The notes beneath the pieces are model-generated. The model saw nothing but the letters and a program-made list of their open reading frames with translations, made no database searches and was not told where the DNA came from. Below are positions 47,816 through 61,562 of a stretch of DNA of 64,000 bases, one piece after another. The position numbers and the translations under genes are program-made. The DNA is from Eopsaltria australis (lineage: Eukaryota > Chordata > Aves > Passeriformes > Petroicidae). Where the stretch lies: assembly GCA_034509425.1 (NCBI GenBank), contig JAVTVJ010000499.1:310001-374000 (forward strand), written 5' to 3'. The first letter of the stretch is position 1; every line of letters starts with the position of its first letter.

Positions 47816-50154
47816 TTGTTTGTAATAAGCCAGCCTGTAAGAGGAGTAATCCACTTGTAGCTGATGACTATTATTTACATTTGTAATAATGTATTTCAAG
47901 AGCATAACTAATAGCCTGCAGTAATTTAGTCAACAGAATTCCTCCATTTGACATCCCTTTGGAGAAATTATGAAACAAACCCTAAACAGATGTTGACAAA
48001 GCTGCTCCCAAACATCGATGCAACATCATTTTTAAAAACTGCTTAACTAATCAACATTTGAAAGTAAAAGTACTGCTTATGACCTGCATTATCATTCAAA
48101 CTGTGTATTATTTTTCCCTTCTAAATCTAGAGTTCATTATCATATTTGATTTATCATGCACAGCCCTACAAAGCCTATCTACCCTCTGGCTTCTCAGCCC
48201 TCACAGCACCCTGATAATTTAATATCTCATCTAAATCTTCGTTTTCCTCAGCTCATCAAAATATGATCCACCCTTCCACACCAAAAAAAAACCCCAAAAC
48301 AATTTAAAAAATACAAATCCCAAACCTATTGCTGAAGCAATGTTCACAGTAACTGCTGTGGCTCAAGAACAAGATGTTTGACAAAGATTTATAGTTAAAA
48401 ACAGTTTCAAAGCAAGGGGAAATTGATAACATCCCATGTTAATTTATGTCAACGGTTGATTACCTTCAGTCAAATATTTACAGCTTGTTTACAATTTCAA
48501 CGTCAACAATTTTGACTTGCAGTCATTTTATTTTGTTCCACATTTGACTGCAAGAATGAGGCCCTCAAGCACTAACAAAAAAAATTAAAAAATAAACCTG
48601 CATCAAAAAGATCACCCTGCTAATTACTTTTTCTGCTTGTGTAAAGCATGTTGGCGCTCCACACCTCTTATTGTTAAAGCTTTATTATTAAAATACCATT
48701 TTAGCTCTGAATAAGAGCAAAAGTGCTGTGAAACACCCAGGGATTCACAGGGAGCTTCCAACATTCCCGTTTGCCTGTTTCACCTGGTTCTTTACCCTTT
48801 TCATATCCATCAACCCTCTAATTTAGGCAGCCTAATTTCCAGTTCCTGCTCACCTCAACAGCCTGATAGGTCTGGCAAACGAGGACTGCAGTAAACGCAC
48901 TCCATCTTCCCAATTATTTGGAGTTTACAATACACCTGACTTGAAGGACATTTAGGGAGTGCTGAAATAGCACAGAATTGCCACCAGAGCTGCTGGAGAC
49001 TGGCCCAGGCAGATAGATTACAGGCAGTCAGGGATTCCAACCAGGCACTTCCAGGAATAAAAGCCTGGTAAACTCTGAAGGAAGGCAGGAGGAAGCCTGT
49101 AACAGCCACCAGAATTCTGCTCTTCCTTAATTACAGTCCAGGAATAACGTGGTGAAGGTTCATCTGCAGGATGGGTAAAGGGCAGAAAACCAAGGCCCAG
49201 TTTTGAGCAGAACCTGTCTGTTGGTAATAAAAACTAACAATAAATTGCTGCCTCTGTCGTGCATTAATACAGGGATCTACAGCGAAGCCTTGGAAAGATG
49301 GTGCTATTTCCTTTGGCATCAAAGCTACCAATCAAATAATAAAAAGGAATGATAAATAATAAGCCAGCAGGAAGGGAACAAAAAAACCACCCCCAAACCA
49401 CCAAAAACCACACAAACCCTTGACACAGCTAAAGAGAAAAGAAAGGGCAAAATCCTCCTAGCAGCTGTAATCCAGTGGCCAAAATTTCTGCTCTTCTTTA
49501 TGTATGTTTATATTCCACCCAATACTCTGCTACTCGTTCTTTACTAACTCTTTATTTACTAACTACTGGCGCACACAACTTCTTTTCTTCATAAACCCAC
49601 ACCAGGCTACAGCTACAACTCTTGCAGCAGTAAATATTTGTGTCCAGGAGCGTTTTCATGGAAACTGGTCCATCCAAAGTCGTGTGAGCTACAGGTCTCT
49701 ACTACCGTGATCCAGTTTTTCCCAAATATACATAGAATAGCAAAACACACTGGGGGAAAAAAAAGCCTCAGAGAGGGAAAACACCCTGTGTGTTTTTAGT
49801 TCTGCATCTCAAAACAAAACACTAAAGGGAAAAAAAGCCCAACCAAAAACCAAAAAGAAAACTCAGCACATTCAGATTCAGTATAAATCCCAACGCTGGA
49901 TGTTTGAAGGCGGGAAGAACCAAAAGAGCTTTTTCAGGAAAAGGAAATATTCTGAGTATGCAGGGAAAGTGAGCTATTTTCTGGGTTTCCACAGATAAAA
50001 TATGGGACTAAGAAATCCAAAGTACAGGTAGAGGACAACAGAGATGAAGGTGGGGCGTATCATAAGGTTGTGTTTTCTTCATTTGTTTTTTGTAGCTTTA
50101 CCATCAATCAAAATTGTGGGTCCTTCAACCTGCATTCCCATAGAGGGGTTACTC
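47816..50154. other. Unique AT-rich sequence, no gene seen
   Basis: No transposon or exon was recognised. The longest frame (84 codons, minus, 48855-49109) has no supporting features. The left part is particularly A/T-rich. Confidence 0.4.
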
Positions 50155-51058
50155 CCATCAAGGTGCAGGAGCCTTAAGGAAGAGAAGGAGCAGAAGGAAA
50201 AGCCCTGCACGTGGGCAGGAACAGCCCCAGGCACCAGCACAGGCTGGAGGGTCCCTGCTGGAGCAGCTCTGTGGGGAAGGACCTGGGGGACACCAAGGCA
50301 GCAGAGTGTCCTGGGGGTGCTGGGGGACACCGAGCTGTCCCTGAGGCAGCAGAGTGTCCTGGGGGTGCTGGGGGACACCGAGCTGTCCCTGAGGCAGCAG
50401 AGTGTCCTGGGGGTGCTGGGGGACACCGAGCTGTCCCTGAGGCAGCAGAGTGTCCTGGGGGTGCCCAAGGAGGCCAATGGGATCCTGGGGCAGCAGGAAG
50501 AGCATTGGCAGCAGGGCAGGGAGGGCTCCTGGCCCTGGGGCAGCCCTGGGGCACCTCTGCCCTGCTGTGTCCAGCTCTGGATGCTCAGCACAGCAGGGCC
50601 AGGGAGCTCCTGGAGCGGGGCCAGCGGAGGCTGCGCAGCTGAGGAAGGGCCTGGAGCATCTGGGTGCCCAGGAAAGGCTGAGGGAGCTGGGGCTGCTCAG
50701 CCTCGAGAGGAGCCCCAGCTGAGAGGGGCCCTCAGGCCTGGCTGTCCCTGTGTGCAGGGAGGGCTCCGAGCAGGGCCCAGGCTCTGCTGCGGGGCCCAGC
50801 AATGGCACCAGAGCCACGGGCAGGGACTGAGCCCAGCAAGTGCCCTGCACAGGAGGCACAACTTCTGCCCTGGCCAGGGGCCAGCCCTGAACAGATTGTG
50901 CACACAGGCTCTGGCCTCTCCTCCCTGGGGCTATTGCAGAGCTGTGTGCACACAATGCTGTGCCCTGGGCTCTGGCATGGCCCTGCTGGAGCAGGGAGGT
51001 GGCACCAGGTGCCCCCTGTGCTCCCTTCAGCCTCAGCCATCCTGGGATTCTGTGAGAA
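50155..51058 (+). repeat. CR1 LINE (type C), longest copy, with internal minisatellite
   Basis: In order: CCCTGCTGGAGCAGCTCTGT, GGACCTGGGGGACACCAAGG, a 48-bp minisatellite (50301-50465), AAGGAGGCCAATGGGATCCT, AGCTCCTGGAGCGGGGCCAG, GGAAAGGCTGAGGGAGCTGG, GGGCTGCTCAGCCTCGAGAG, AGGAGGCACAACTTCTGCCC, TGGAGCAGGGAGGTGGCACC and a terminal GGGATTCTGTGA. This is the order of the CR1 3' portion from just past the reverse transcriptase ORF to the tail. A plus-strand frame of 347 codons (50044-51087) and minus-strand frames of up to 319 codons cross it. They exist because the sequence is GC-rich and the minisatellite period is a multiple of three. No reverse transcriptase or endonuclease motifs are present, so it is not a functional element. 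Confidence 0.93.
50301..50465. repeat. 48-bp minisatellite inside the CR1 copy, 3.4 units
   Basis: Three units, 50301-50348, 50349-50396 and 50397-50444, are identical base for base. They begin GCAGAGTGTCCTGGGGGTGC and end CTGTCCCTGAGGCA. A fourth partial unit covers 50445-50465. The unit is 16 codons and so keeps the surrounding frame open. Confidence 0.97.
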
Positions 51059-52247
51059 AGGAACACAACTCTCCTGGTGAGCATTAAGGAGTGAGGACTT
51101 TCAAGAAACCCCACCACAACACAATGCTCAGGGACAAGATAATCCAGGCTGTCTGAATGTGTTCCCAGTGAGGCAGCTCATAAACATGAGCAACACAACA
51201 CTGTCACCACCACACCAAATCAAACCTCTAAGGCTGCAAGGAAAAAAAGCCACACTGAAATTAAGAAATGTCTTTGCTGCTGGGAATCCGTCTCTCCCTC
51301 CCCAGAAGAGTTACATGTATAAATTAATTAGAAACAGTATATTTTGCACTTCAGAGATCAACTCAGAAATCCTCCCCGTCCCAAGTTTTCCACTGCAATC
51401 CAAGAAAGAAATCCACAGATAAGAACAAGAATCAGACCCACACATACCCCGTAAAAGGATAATCCCTTCCATTTAGTCTCCAGTTTCAACTATTTCTCCT
51501 CTTATATGCATCTACTGTATTTGTCAATCTTACAATCATGAGAATTATTGAGAGCAGAGATGCAGTATTTTCAACCAGCAAAATTCCAAGGAAAAAACTT
51601 TCTCTTGGCAGCAAATGCTTGTGGATTTTGGGGATGTAGATCATTGCCCGAAGGGTTCTTTTAACACAATAATCTGAAACATTGTGTTTAGGTTTAGTTG
51701 AGCTTTCCCCATCTGCACAAGGAGCAGCTTTGCTTTATTTGCAGATTTACCAGGTGATACATCTATCCCAAAACATTAACTGGAAATGAGAGCTATAAAG
51801 CAGCTGATGGTTGGGTTTTCTGATTAAATGCAAGGTACAGGCTCAGCTCTGCTCTGTACGCTCACAACAAGCCAAGAACAGACATAGCAGAGAGGAACAG
51901 ATCGTATCCCCCTCCACAAGCACCGACCCATTTCATCCACAAACTATTGTCCTTTTGGAACAGATGTGCTTTTGATGAACACAGAAAATCCCCTCCTGCC
52001 AAAGTCTCCTGCACTGCAGTGGCTGGGGTATGTATTTGCTTGTGTCAAGAGTGATCACTGCTTAATTTGAGCATTATCTACAGGAACAGCAAACGAGCCC
52101 TCGGAGACAGCTCAGAGTGTGGGGTTTTCATTTCCTTTCCTGATAATACTGAAAAGTTTGGACTTGCCATCTGTCTCTGTTCTTTGTGCAGGGAACATCA
52201 GATCCACACAAAAATACAGCTGTTCTTCTTATCACACATATGATATC

Positions 52248-52392
52248 ATGGAAACACAGATTGGTTTGGGTTGGAGGGACCTTAAAACTCATCCAGTTCC
52301 ACCCCAGGGACACTTTCCATTATCCCAGGTTGCTCCAAGCCCTGTCCAGCCTGGCCTTGGACACTTCCAGGGGTGGCGAGTCCATGGGAAAC
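52248..52392 (-). repeat. CR1 LINE 3' tail (type A), antisense
   Basis: GAAACACAGATTGGTTTGGG, TTGGAGGGACCTTAAAACTC, ATCCAGTTCCACCCCAGGGA, CAGGTTGCTCCAAGCCCTGT and GGACACTTCCAGGGGTGGCG. It is missing the 'tgccatgggc' piece and is truncated on the 5' side. Confidence 0.9.
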
Positions 52393-53077
52393 AAACCTGG
52401 ATGAGTCTGAGGTTAATGCACATGATTTTACACTGGTGAACAGCTGCTTTTCCAAGGCTTGGCATATTCCTAAAAATAATCCCTCTGTTTTCCTCCCCTC
52501 CTTTCTTTCCCCTTCTTTAAAAATTACCTAACTGGGAAAGTTAGTCACAAAAGCCAGGAGCCTTAAAACAATACAAACTTTCCAGTCAGGGCAGACAGAC
52601 CCAAAACCACTTCAACACAAAATCTGAAGCGAGAAATGTCCCCCATGGCCGAGAGCTCCCAGAGACACGAGGACCTTGCCAGAAGTGCAGTAACCCAAAT
52701 GTACATTAGGCACTCTCCACAGAAAATCCAGGACCAGAATTCAAGAAGAGGTGCAACTTGAAAAAAAGAATCAATATTTATGGGAAAATTTAAGGTAGCT
52801 GGAAAAACTACTGTAAGGGAACAGCAGCTGTGTCTGAGAACTACAAAATAATGATAAGAAAGTAACAACAACCTGAACAACTGTAACAGAACTCCTGAAA
52901 AGCAGGATCTGTGATGAGCAGGAAGCATGACATCCATTTCTACAGGTGGGAGGAACAGCCACTCCAAAGGCTTCCCCTAAAATTATCTTTTCTTTCAAAT
53001 AACCTCGGACTAAACATGGAAGCCACTGAACACCAGAGAAGCAGGACCATCAGCTTTCAGCATTCATTCAGCATCAG

Positions 53078-53222
53078 ATGCCAGAATGGTTCCCTTTGAA
53101 GAAGCCCTCAAAGATCATCAAGTCCAGCCTTTCCCCCAGCACTGCCAAGGCCACCCATGTCCCCAAGTGCCACATCCACACTGCTTTTAAATCCCTGCAG
53201 GAATGGGGACTCAACTCCATAC
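53078..53222 (-). repeat. CR1 LINE 3' end (type B-like), old antisense fragment
   Basis: GATGCCAGAATGGTTCCCTT, CTCAAAGATCATCAAGTCCA, CCCATGTCCCCAAGTGCCAC and TTTAAATCCCTGCAGGAATG, then GGGACTCAACTCC. The pattern matches a CR1 copy of the 'ATCATCAAGTCCA' group, quite diverged. Confidence 0.82.
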
Positions 53223-56200
53223 TGCAAACACAAGGTGCTATTTGAAGAAGTGCATCAATAAAACCATGTTAAAAACCAACAGATGGGAGCTGGAAAAAAA
53301 AAAAATTGTTTTTTGGTTTTGCCTTTCCTGGAGCAGCACCTTATTTCCACAAGGACGAAGACCCAAACAACAAATCCACAAATCCTAGCTGGCTCTGCCA
53401 CACAGTTTGCAGGAGGACTATTATTACCTCAGTCTCCTTGCATGAGATTTAAATTAGCAGATTTAATTAGGTTTGTGCGAAATAAAATCCACAAAAACGC
53501 TCGTATGGGTATTTCCTTTTCACAACCTGTTATTCCCAGTAAAAGCAAAAAAACCCAACCCCCTGATTAAAGTAACAGAGGAAATTATGTTCCTTTTTAA
53601 AGGCACTAATTAGGTTTCTGTGGAATGCTGGAGGGGGACGGGTGAACCCGTCCAATCTACATGGATTTCACAGTTCATTTCCAACCTCAGCCAAATCCCA
53701 ATTTATCTCATTAGAGAACAATATTTCAATCTCTCTTTTTTTGCCATAAACCAAAGCTGGCACATTTGACGCTCCAGCTCCAAACCAGTGGTGGGAATTT
53801 GTGGGGGAAACAGGGAACCCTTCAGTTGCAGGGATATCTCAGGATGACAATTATTGTAAGCAAAGCAAGAGGCAGAAGCCACCTGCCTGAAGCACTGCTG
53901 GCTGAGCCTGTGTTGCTGCAGATGCTCCAGGCCTGAATTAGCTTGGGGAACTCTGCACGAGCAGGACAAACTCAAACCATCATTCCCCCCAAAAATCACG
54001 GAGGTGTGTGGTAGAATTCCTGAGTTTTCCCAGGAATCTTAATGTTCCTGAATTTCCACATTTCAGACCAACTTGTCCAGTCCACAGACTCAGCCTGAGA
54101 AGAGCGAGGACTGGCTAAGTCCTCAAAACTGAAACAAACAAAAAAAAAAAAGCAAAAATTGGGCTCAAGAGCAGCATCTGCAAGGCATTAAGGTGGGTTT
54201 TGTCCTCAGAGAAATTAGACAGAAGAGCAGAAAAGCTCAAATCTGCTTACAAGAAGCCTCTGCCTGGAAGCAATGGAGGAACAGAAAGTGGGGAGGAAAA
54301 AAAACCACACCCCAGCCACCTGGAGAAACCTGAGGCAATCAGTGAGATCCAGGAGCCCAGCACACACCTCTGGTGCTGCTGATCAGCTACAGCAGCCTCC
54401 TCACCTCTGTGAAAAGGTGCCAAACCTGTGCCTTGTCTCCAGAAAGGGATGAGAAAACCTTTTGAGGTCAGCTAAGAGTATGTTGCAATTAAGATTCAGC
54501 TGCTGCATCTCAATCAGCTGCTGAAAGCAGGTGCAGAATGAAGGGACCACCAGGGGTTTGGGGTTTTATCTTTAAAGAGCTGCATGGCAGGAAGACAACG
54601 AGGTGAAAACCCCAAAAGCCTGAAGCCAAGGGTTAAATCCATCCAGCTGCTGACTTTGGCAATGCTGATGCTAATGCTGAAGTATTAAGTAAAGGGCAAA
54701 CAAATAAAAATACACAATAACTGCAAGTCAATATCTTAAAATACAATAAAAAAAAACCCCCAGAACAAACAAATCGGTTCAATAAGTTTCATGTCCTTTT
54801 CAAAACTGTTCTCTTATTAATATGACTAATAAAGTTTGGCTACAACAAAGCAATAACCCGTGCATGAAAAATGAGGAGTATAAATGCAATTATTGTTTGG
54901 AGAAACCACTGGGTACACACACTGAAGAAGCCCACAAGAGCAAAATAAAGCTGTGCTCACAACAAGAATATTAATTCTGAATTAATTCATTGGTGTTTCT
55001 TTTAATGTGCTGGACAGATTTAGGCTCATATTTATGACACCTGAGGAGAAAATGAGGTGCATCAACTCCTCAAGCCTTAGAATACCAATTAACCCTTTGG
55101 TAAATGATGGTAAGCCAGCAGCCAGCACAATGCCAATGTAACCATGGATTTGTTTGCATTTTTGAAGCAAACCTTCAGCTGCCTGCACCCTTCCCAGAGG
55201 AGGCACTCGGGCTGGAGCTGGGAATGGGCCCTGCCATCAGCCCCTGCTCCCAGGCACAGCCTGGGTGATGTTTATAAACACACTTCTGTTGCACTGAGCA
55301 GGCTGCTCTTCCTTCAGGACACAATCCAGGCTTTCAGACACACGAGGAATACATGGGCAGATTTTCTCCTATTACCTCACCATCTGGTGCTGTTGTCTGA
55401 GAGCTGCAGGTTTGAAAAGCACTCACAGAACACATTTTGGTGCGAGTCCATGTGTGCGTTGTCTGAGCCTCACCTAATTACCTACAGAAGTTCCTGCAGC
55501 TCTCTCCTCTCACAGACACACATTTCTAACAGTCTCATGGTGTTCTCTGAGCAACCTCCATGCTGCTGAATTGCCCTGCTGTGCTTGGGGTGATTTATAC
55601 ACATGGAGGTTACACATGGAGCTCTACATGCTGCCCATTTAACTTCTGCAGACTCCAGCATTCCCAGGGAAGTGCTGAAAGCTGAGCTTTATCTTCCCCT
55701 GTGCCCCCATATTCCATGGCCAATTTGAGCTGTTCTTCTCTTCAAGGACCTGAAGCAACCACGGTGTCACTGCAACCCCTGGAGCCTTCACTTCTAAAAA
55801 TCTCCAAGTCACTGCACTCATCAAAGTCTTTGCTATTGATTCCATCTGCAGTCACAGTGACCCCAATCATCACTGGGCTTGCCCAATATTTCAGATGCAC
55901 ATGAAATGCCCCTAAAACTCACCTACACACCAATGCTTTCAGCAACACCTGTCTCCACCCTCCTCACATCCACACAAGTGAAGCCTGAGGAGCAGGGCTG
56001 CTCCAGCCCAGCAAGAGGGAAATTTCACTCATCCCAAATAAAAAAGTTTCAAGCATTAATATCATAAAAACACCCATCAAAGCCACATCTCTCCCCCTCA
56101 AACGTGTGGGGGGCCAAAGCTATTTTAAATACCCACTAAGACTGGAGAAAATACTTTTCATAGGATGCAGTGATTTGGCTTTAAACCAATTTTTTAATTA

Positions 56201-59200
56201 ATTAAACTGCAAGCAGAAAAAGCACTAGTTAGGAGACCCACTTCAATTTATTTCTTTTTTTTTTCTCTAGATAGCTTGTACAAGCTCTCTGCCAAGTTAC
56301 ATCCACAACAAACCTGCTCTGATACCCAAATTTCAGCTACATGAGATAGGAACATCAAAACCCAGAGAAAAGGCACTGTTGAATAGCTTCTGCAATTCTC
56401 CAATTAAAAAAAAAAACTCCAAACAAACACATGCTTGCAATTGAAGGAAAAAACAAGTTTGGAAACTATCTCATTTTGCTCATTAGAAGTTGAATCCAAA
56501 CTCCTTTGAAGTCTGAGCTCTACAATTTCAGGCTGGAAGGGGAGAGACTGAAAAGGGTTTGCTGTTTCCTTTTTATTTTTTAACCAGCGTCTTGAGCAAC
56601 ATTTATCAATTCTAAATGCAAATTAAGCTGGGCTTAATTTTGCATTTGTATTCCAAAGGCTGATTGCCACATGCTAGAGTAACAAATAACACAGGAGATC
56701 TTAGGAGCTTGAGAAACAGAGCAGATAACACAGTCCTACATTTCTAAGACTTAAATTAGTTTCTGTTCACACTATCACGGACACAGAAATTAAAAGCCCC
56801 AAGAAGGTTTGAATACAGAAACTGGTAACTTATCATGTTTTGTAGGAGTAGGAACTACTCCAAGTAGAAATTTTACTCTTCCCTTAAAATTTCAACTCAG
56901 GTTAGCACAGCAGTGTTTGAAACTTCCCTTAAACACTTCACATTCCCCGGTTTTCTCATGCACATAAAATCAAGAGGCAAAATCTCTTTTAAAAGGCTAC
57001 CACTTCTTTCTCTCGCCCATTAGAGCGAACCCCACACTTCAGCAGGAACCCAAACTTCCAGAGTTTTTAAAAATTCTTTAAAAATTCCTCCCAGCAGAAG
57101 GAATTCAGATTTCCAACTCAAGCTTTAAGAATTTTTCTTTTAACATTAAGATATCAGACTTTCTCCTCCCTTCTTCCACAGCTGAACAGACAGAGCCCTA
57201 CCAAACCTTCCAGCACACTCCAGCTGGTTGGGGGGTTTTGGGGAGAGGAGGAGAGTGAAGCTGCCACAGGTTTCTGTCATTCCATTCCCACCTGGCCCAA
57301 CAGGTTTCTCTCCAAGGATACAAACCTGCCCTTCACTGTCACTCATTTCATTCCCTGCTCAGTCCCTTCCTTTGAAATAAATTTTAAAACCTGCAGGAAC
57401 TGACCAAGAAAATTAGGAGTCAGAAGAATCAACTCTCAGCAGACAAAACCAGAGAAATCAGCTGCCCCAAAACACCTGAGGGGTGGCTGTGAAGTTTGGA
57501 TGTTGCTTTGACAGCACTGAAAAGCATGGATAGGAAGTTTGCCTTTAGATTCCCCCTCTGGGCTCGTCCCCAAAGCCTTTTAAAGCATCTTGTTGGTTTT
57601 ACAACGAGAAGACAAGATAATCACTGTGACAAATGGCAACATTTACATTTGGGACATTAATTCACTCCTGAGCACATCACCTGTCTGCCACTTCACTCCC
57701 ACACCAAGTCTGAGGCCCTAAAGAGCTGGGATTTAAGCCCAGCCTCGTTTAAACATTTGTATTCAGCTCCTGCCTCACTCTGGCCAAAGGCTGAGGGAGC
57801 AATTTTCACATTTACCCTATAAAACCCCCCAAGCATTGCCTGCTTGACTCTGTGGTGTATTCCTGACCTAATTCATGCTGGAAAACATTTCCTAGAGTTC
57901 AATAGGTGAATTCTCCCAGTAAGGCTCATGCATTTGTTCCAGCAGAGAGCATGCACAAAGCAATTTAACCTGGTTTATCCTTTGTAATATCCGTGCAGCA
58001 GCTTCTCATTTTCTCAGCTGTCTGCATGGGAGTCAGGCCCAATTCCTAAAAGTAAGGAGTTCTGGAAATCTGGACTTCAATGAAAATGCTGATCTTTGCT
58101 TTATTCTCACTAACTAATTAGTAGAAAGGCTCAGAAACCAAAGCAAAGCTCCAAAAGAGTCCTCACCACAACCCTGGGGCAACTTGGGGTTTATCTGGAA
58201 TTTGTCAGTGAATCGTTGAGTTTCCCAGAAGTCAAAACTTCTGTCCAAAAGTACAAGAACACAACGCAGGATTTGCAAAATGTCAAACCCATAAATCTTG
58301 AAAAGCTATAATTTGTTTCTTCCCAGCCTTTGGGTATTAATGGGATTACTAAAAGGAACATATCAAGAATGGGAAAAGATCAAGCCTTCATTAATTTACA
58401 GAGCAACTGATTAAGCAATACTGCTGCTCTACAGACTAAAACTAACATTTAACAGGCTGTTAAATAACTCTAGTTTAAAAACATATCCCTCCAAAGTGGT
58501 GACCTTCGAAAAATTTAGGATTAACCCAGCATGCAACTGCATCACCATCTACTGGGCAGTGATCCACAGGAGATGAGGGCTGGATAGGGCTGGGAAAATT
58601 GCAAGTGATGTTTTGTGAGGAAGACTCTGACAGTCCCTAAACCAATGGATTGCGAAGTGTAATTTGTATTAGTCCTGATTGGGCAGGTATTCCAAAAACC
58701 CTGATATTTTGAGGTGAATGGCACCCAGCTCCAAAGCTCCTCCCAGCAACAACTCCAAACATCAAACTGGGAAGAGCTGGGCAGCACCTGAGGCTCAGGC
58801 TGCATTTAATACCCCTGGGGAAGCTTCGGGAACCACCCTTACCTGTGCAAAATGTTTTTCCCAAAGAATATACAGAATTCCAAACCAAAAGAGCCCCAGC
58901 AGAGGAAGCAGAGTGATCTCAGGGAGGTGACGCAGGGCACTGTGTGTCACCCTCAGGAGCTGCAAGGACTGAGGGAGGAAGGCCGCTCATCTTCCTCAGC
59001 CAGTTTTTCAGGTCTTGTGCTAATCTCAGGCTACAAAAGCGACAGGGAAATTCAAGAATTTACAGATCACATACAGCAAAAACTCCAGGGAATGTGCAGC
59101 CATCCCTCTGAAAAGAGATCTTTGAGCATCCAGCCCAAAATTAGCTGTTACTTAAGTGCTCAGTGGTCTCAGAAACACCAAAACAAACACGATTCCACAT

Positions 59201-61184
59201 CGGCCGGATCTTCAAGAGAAATTCCTGCCAAGACAGGATTTACTGAAATGCAAAGCAGGATTTGCTGAAACACCTGCTTCCTATGAGACATCAACACCTG
59301 ATCAAAAAAAAAAAAAAAAAAAATTAAACAAGGGACAGGACAGATAAAAATGTTCCATTTCTTACCAACAGGTTGGATAAGAGCCAAAAGATGTGCAACC
59401 ATCATCATTTCACAGATAAGACGCTGTAGCAGCAGCATCCACGGGGTTTATTTAATTTTCCTTTCTTTTTTTTCTCTCCTTTAAATGCAAACCCCACTGT
59501 CTGAGTAACACACAGGGAAAAGTGAGCTTGTGGTAACCCCAGCTGTGGCTTCTTGCAGTGCTATTTGAATTCCAGTCCCAATTAGGGAGAGGAGGAGAGT
59601 ATCTGTACCCCAGGAAAGGATTCACAACTGCAGGATGTTGTGATTAGCATCTGCAGAACTCACTTTGGGGGAAAAAACCAAATAAATTGGGTTAAACGCA
59701 AACATGGCTGAAAGTAAGCAAAGGAAGGAGCTGCTGCAGTGGGGTTTAGATGTTGTATTCCCATGACTGCAGCCAGCTCACAGGTGGGAACCCAAGACAG
59801 GATGCACCAACACCAAAATCAGCTCCTAGAGAGGCAGAAGGGGAACAGGGGGTTCAGGGGATCCGAAGTGCTGAAATGGGAGTGCAGTTTGCACTCAGAT
59901 CCAGCCAGGAAAAATAGTGTGGCTATAAATAGGAGTCTGCTGTATATTGCATGAACTGCACTGGGATCCTGGAAGGAAGCAAAAGCTGTTGTTGGAGCCT
60001 AAAACCATCTCAGGGAGAGAATTTGGGTGTGCAGAGCAAAGGGAAGAGAGGGGAGCACAAGATGAAGGGGGAGGCACCATCCCTGCTGCCATCCTTGCTG
60101 TGCCCTCCTCACTCCCACCTTGGAGGAAACCCTATTAAATTCATCAAAATAATTTTCCTGCAAAATTAGAAACCCCATGGAAGGAAAAATAACAAAAGAG
60201 AGAGTTCAGGAACAGAAGGGTTTCCAAATGAGCTTCTCAGATTGCTGTGCACAGATATAGAACAAGGATTTAACCACCTGCTTCCACTGTGAGCCACAAA
60301 GCCACCTGGCAACATCCAGAGAGAAGATTCACTCCATAACTTCATGTAAATACAGGGCACAGTGCTTGGAACAACACAGACTGCCATAAAAATAAATATA
60401 TCGAATTTTCTCAGGAGCTGCAAGGCATGAAAATGCAACAGGAATATCTGAGAGCAGCCCGTGGGACTGCAGAACCCCTCGTTTTTCCAGGCAAGGAAAC
60501 AGAATTCCATTTGAAAGGAATCATCAAAATGATTTCTGATCTAATTGAAAGGATTACCTAAAAACCTAATAATCTCCTGTTGTAATTAGATAAATGGCAC
60601 ACTCAGATTGATTAAGCTTGTCATTTACAGCAAGAGCCCACATTCCTCTTGTCTGTAACTAGAATACTCCATTGGAACGTTCTTCCATTGGGAAATCACC
60701 ACCAGTCAAAACCAAGGAGCCACTGGGCGGTGCAGTTTTAATGCAGGGATGGCTTAAAGTCTTTGAAATTGGACTGAAAAGGTGTTTTTGCAGAGCAATG
60801 ATTTATTGCCCTTCCATTTAAACAACCTCATCCTTTTCCAGCCCCTACTTCCATGGGGCAGTATTTGCCCAGCCCACATGGGCAGACAGGCTGGAAGCTT
60901 CAGGTTGGGATTCCAGAAGAAACTGCTGCGCTGCATCTCCTTCCTCAGCCTGTCATGCAAAATTCACTGAGATAACAAGGGAAACCCACCCACTCAGCTG
61001 CCTCCTAACTCCACCTCAAGTATTCTTCTCTTCCCCAGATACTTCCTCAGAAGCACAACTGTCAGATCCTACCCTGAGCTGCATTCCCATCTCAGGAAGT
61101 GGAGAAAGAAGGGAAAACTGCATCTGTGCAGGCGTGCATAGCTTTAAATGTGCATGTTCTACTAAAGCCATCAAAAGAAGCTGC
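53223..61184. other. 8 kb unique block, longest stretch without CR1
   Basis: No CR1 copy, no other transposon and no supported exon was recognised. Poly(A) runs occur at 54139-54150 and 59304-59323. Frames of up to 141 codons (55144-55569, plus) and 138 codons (58852-59268, plus) were inspected. Neither shows a recognisable domain, and neither has convincing splice sites at sensible positions. If a non-coding first exon of the minus-strand gene exists it could lie here, but no CpG-dense promoter is visible. Confidence 0.4.
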
Positions 61185-61497
61185 ACAATTCCCTCCAGGA
61201 CCTGAAGGAGCTACAAGAAAGATGGAGAGAGACTATTTACAAGGGATGTAGGGCCAGGACAACGGGGAATGGCTTCCCACTGCCAGAGGGCAGGGCTAGA
61301 TGTTGGGAAGGAATTGTTCCCTGGGAGGGTGGGCAGGCCCTGGCACAGGGTGCCCAGAGAAGCTGTGGCTGCCCCTGGATCCCTGGCAGTGTCCAAGGCC
61401 AGGTTGGATGGGGCTTGGAGCAGCCTGGGACAGTGGAAGGTGTCCCTGCCCACGGCAGAGGTGGGACTAGATGATCTCGAAGTTCTTTATGAGATCA
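61185..61497 (+). repeat. CR1 LINE 3' end (type A), sense
   Basis: CCAGGACCTGAAGGAGCTAC, GGCCAGGACAACGGGGAATG, AGGAATTGTTCCCTGGGAGG, GAGAAGCTGTGGCTGCCCCT, GGATGGGGCTTGGAGCAGCC and GATGATCTCGAAGTTCTTTA at the 3' end. The 'agatgggatatt' piece is shortened to 'agatgtt'. It lies 65 bases from an oppositely oriented CR1. Confidence 0.93.
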
Positions 61498-61562
61498 CCA
61501 CAGACACTGCAGAAGTCTACGATCACCCTTCCTCTTGAAACTTCATACACCAACCTCAAACT

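Noticed and set aside
50044..51087. 347-codon plus-strand open frame, and 319-codon minus-strand frame over the same interval
   Set aside because: Both lie in a GC-rich type C CR1 copy. The frame is held open by a 48-bp minisatellite and low stop density, and there are no reverse transcriptase or other domain motifs.
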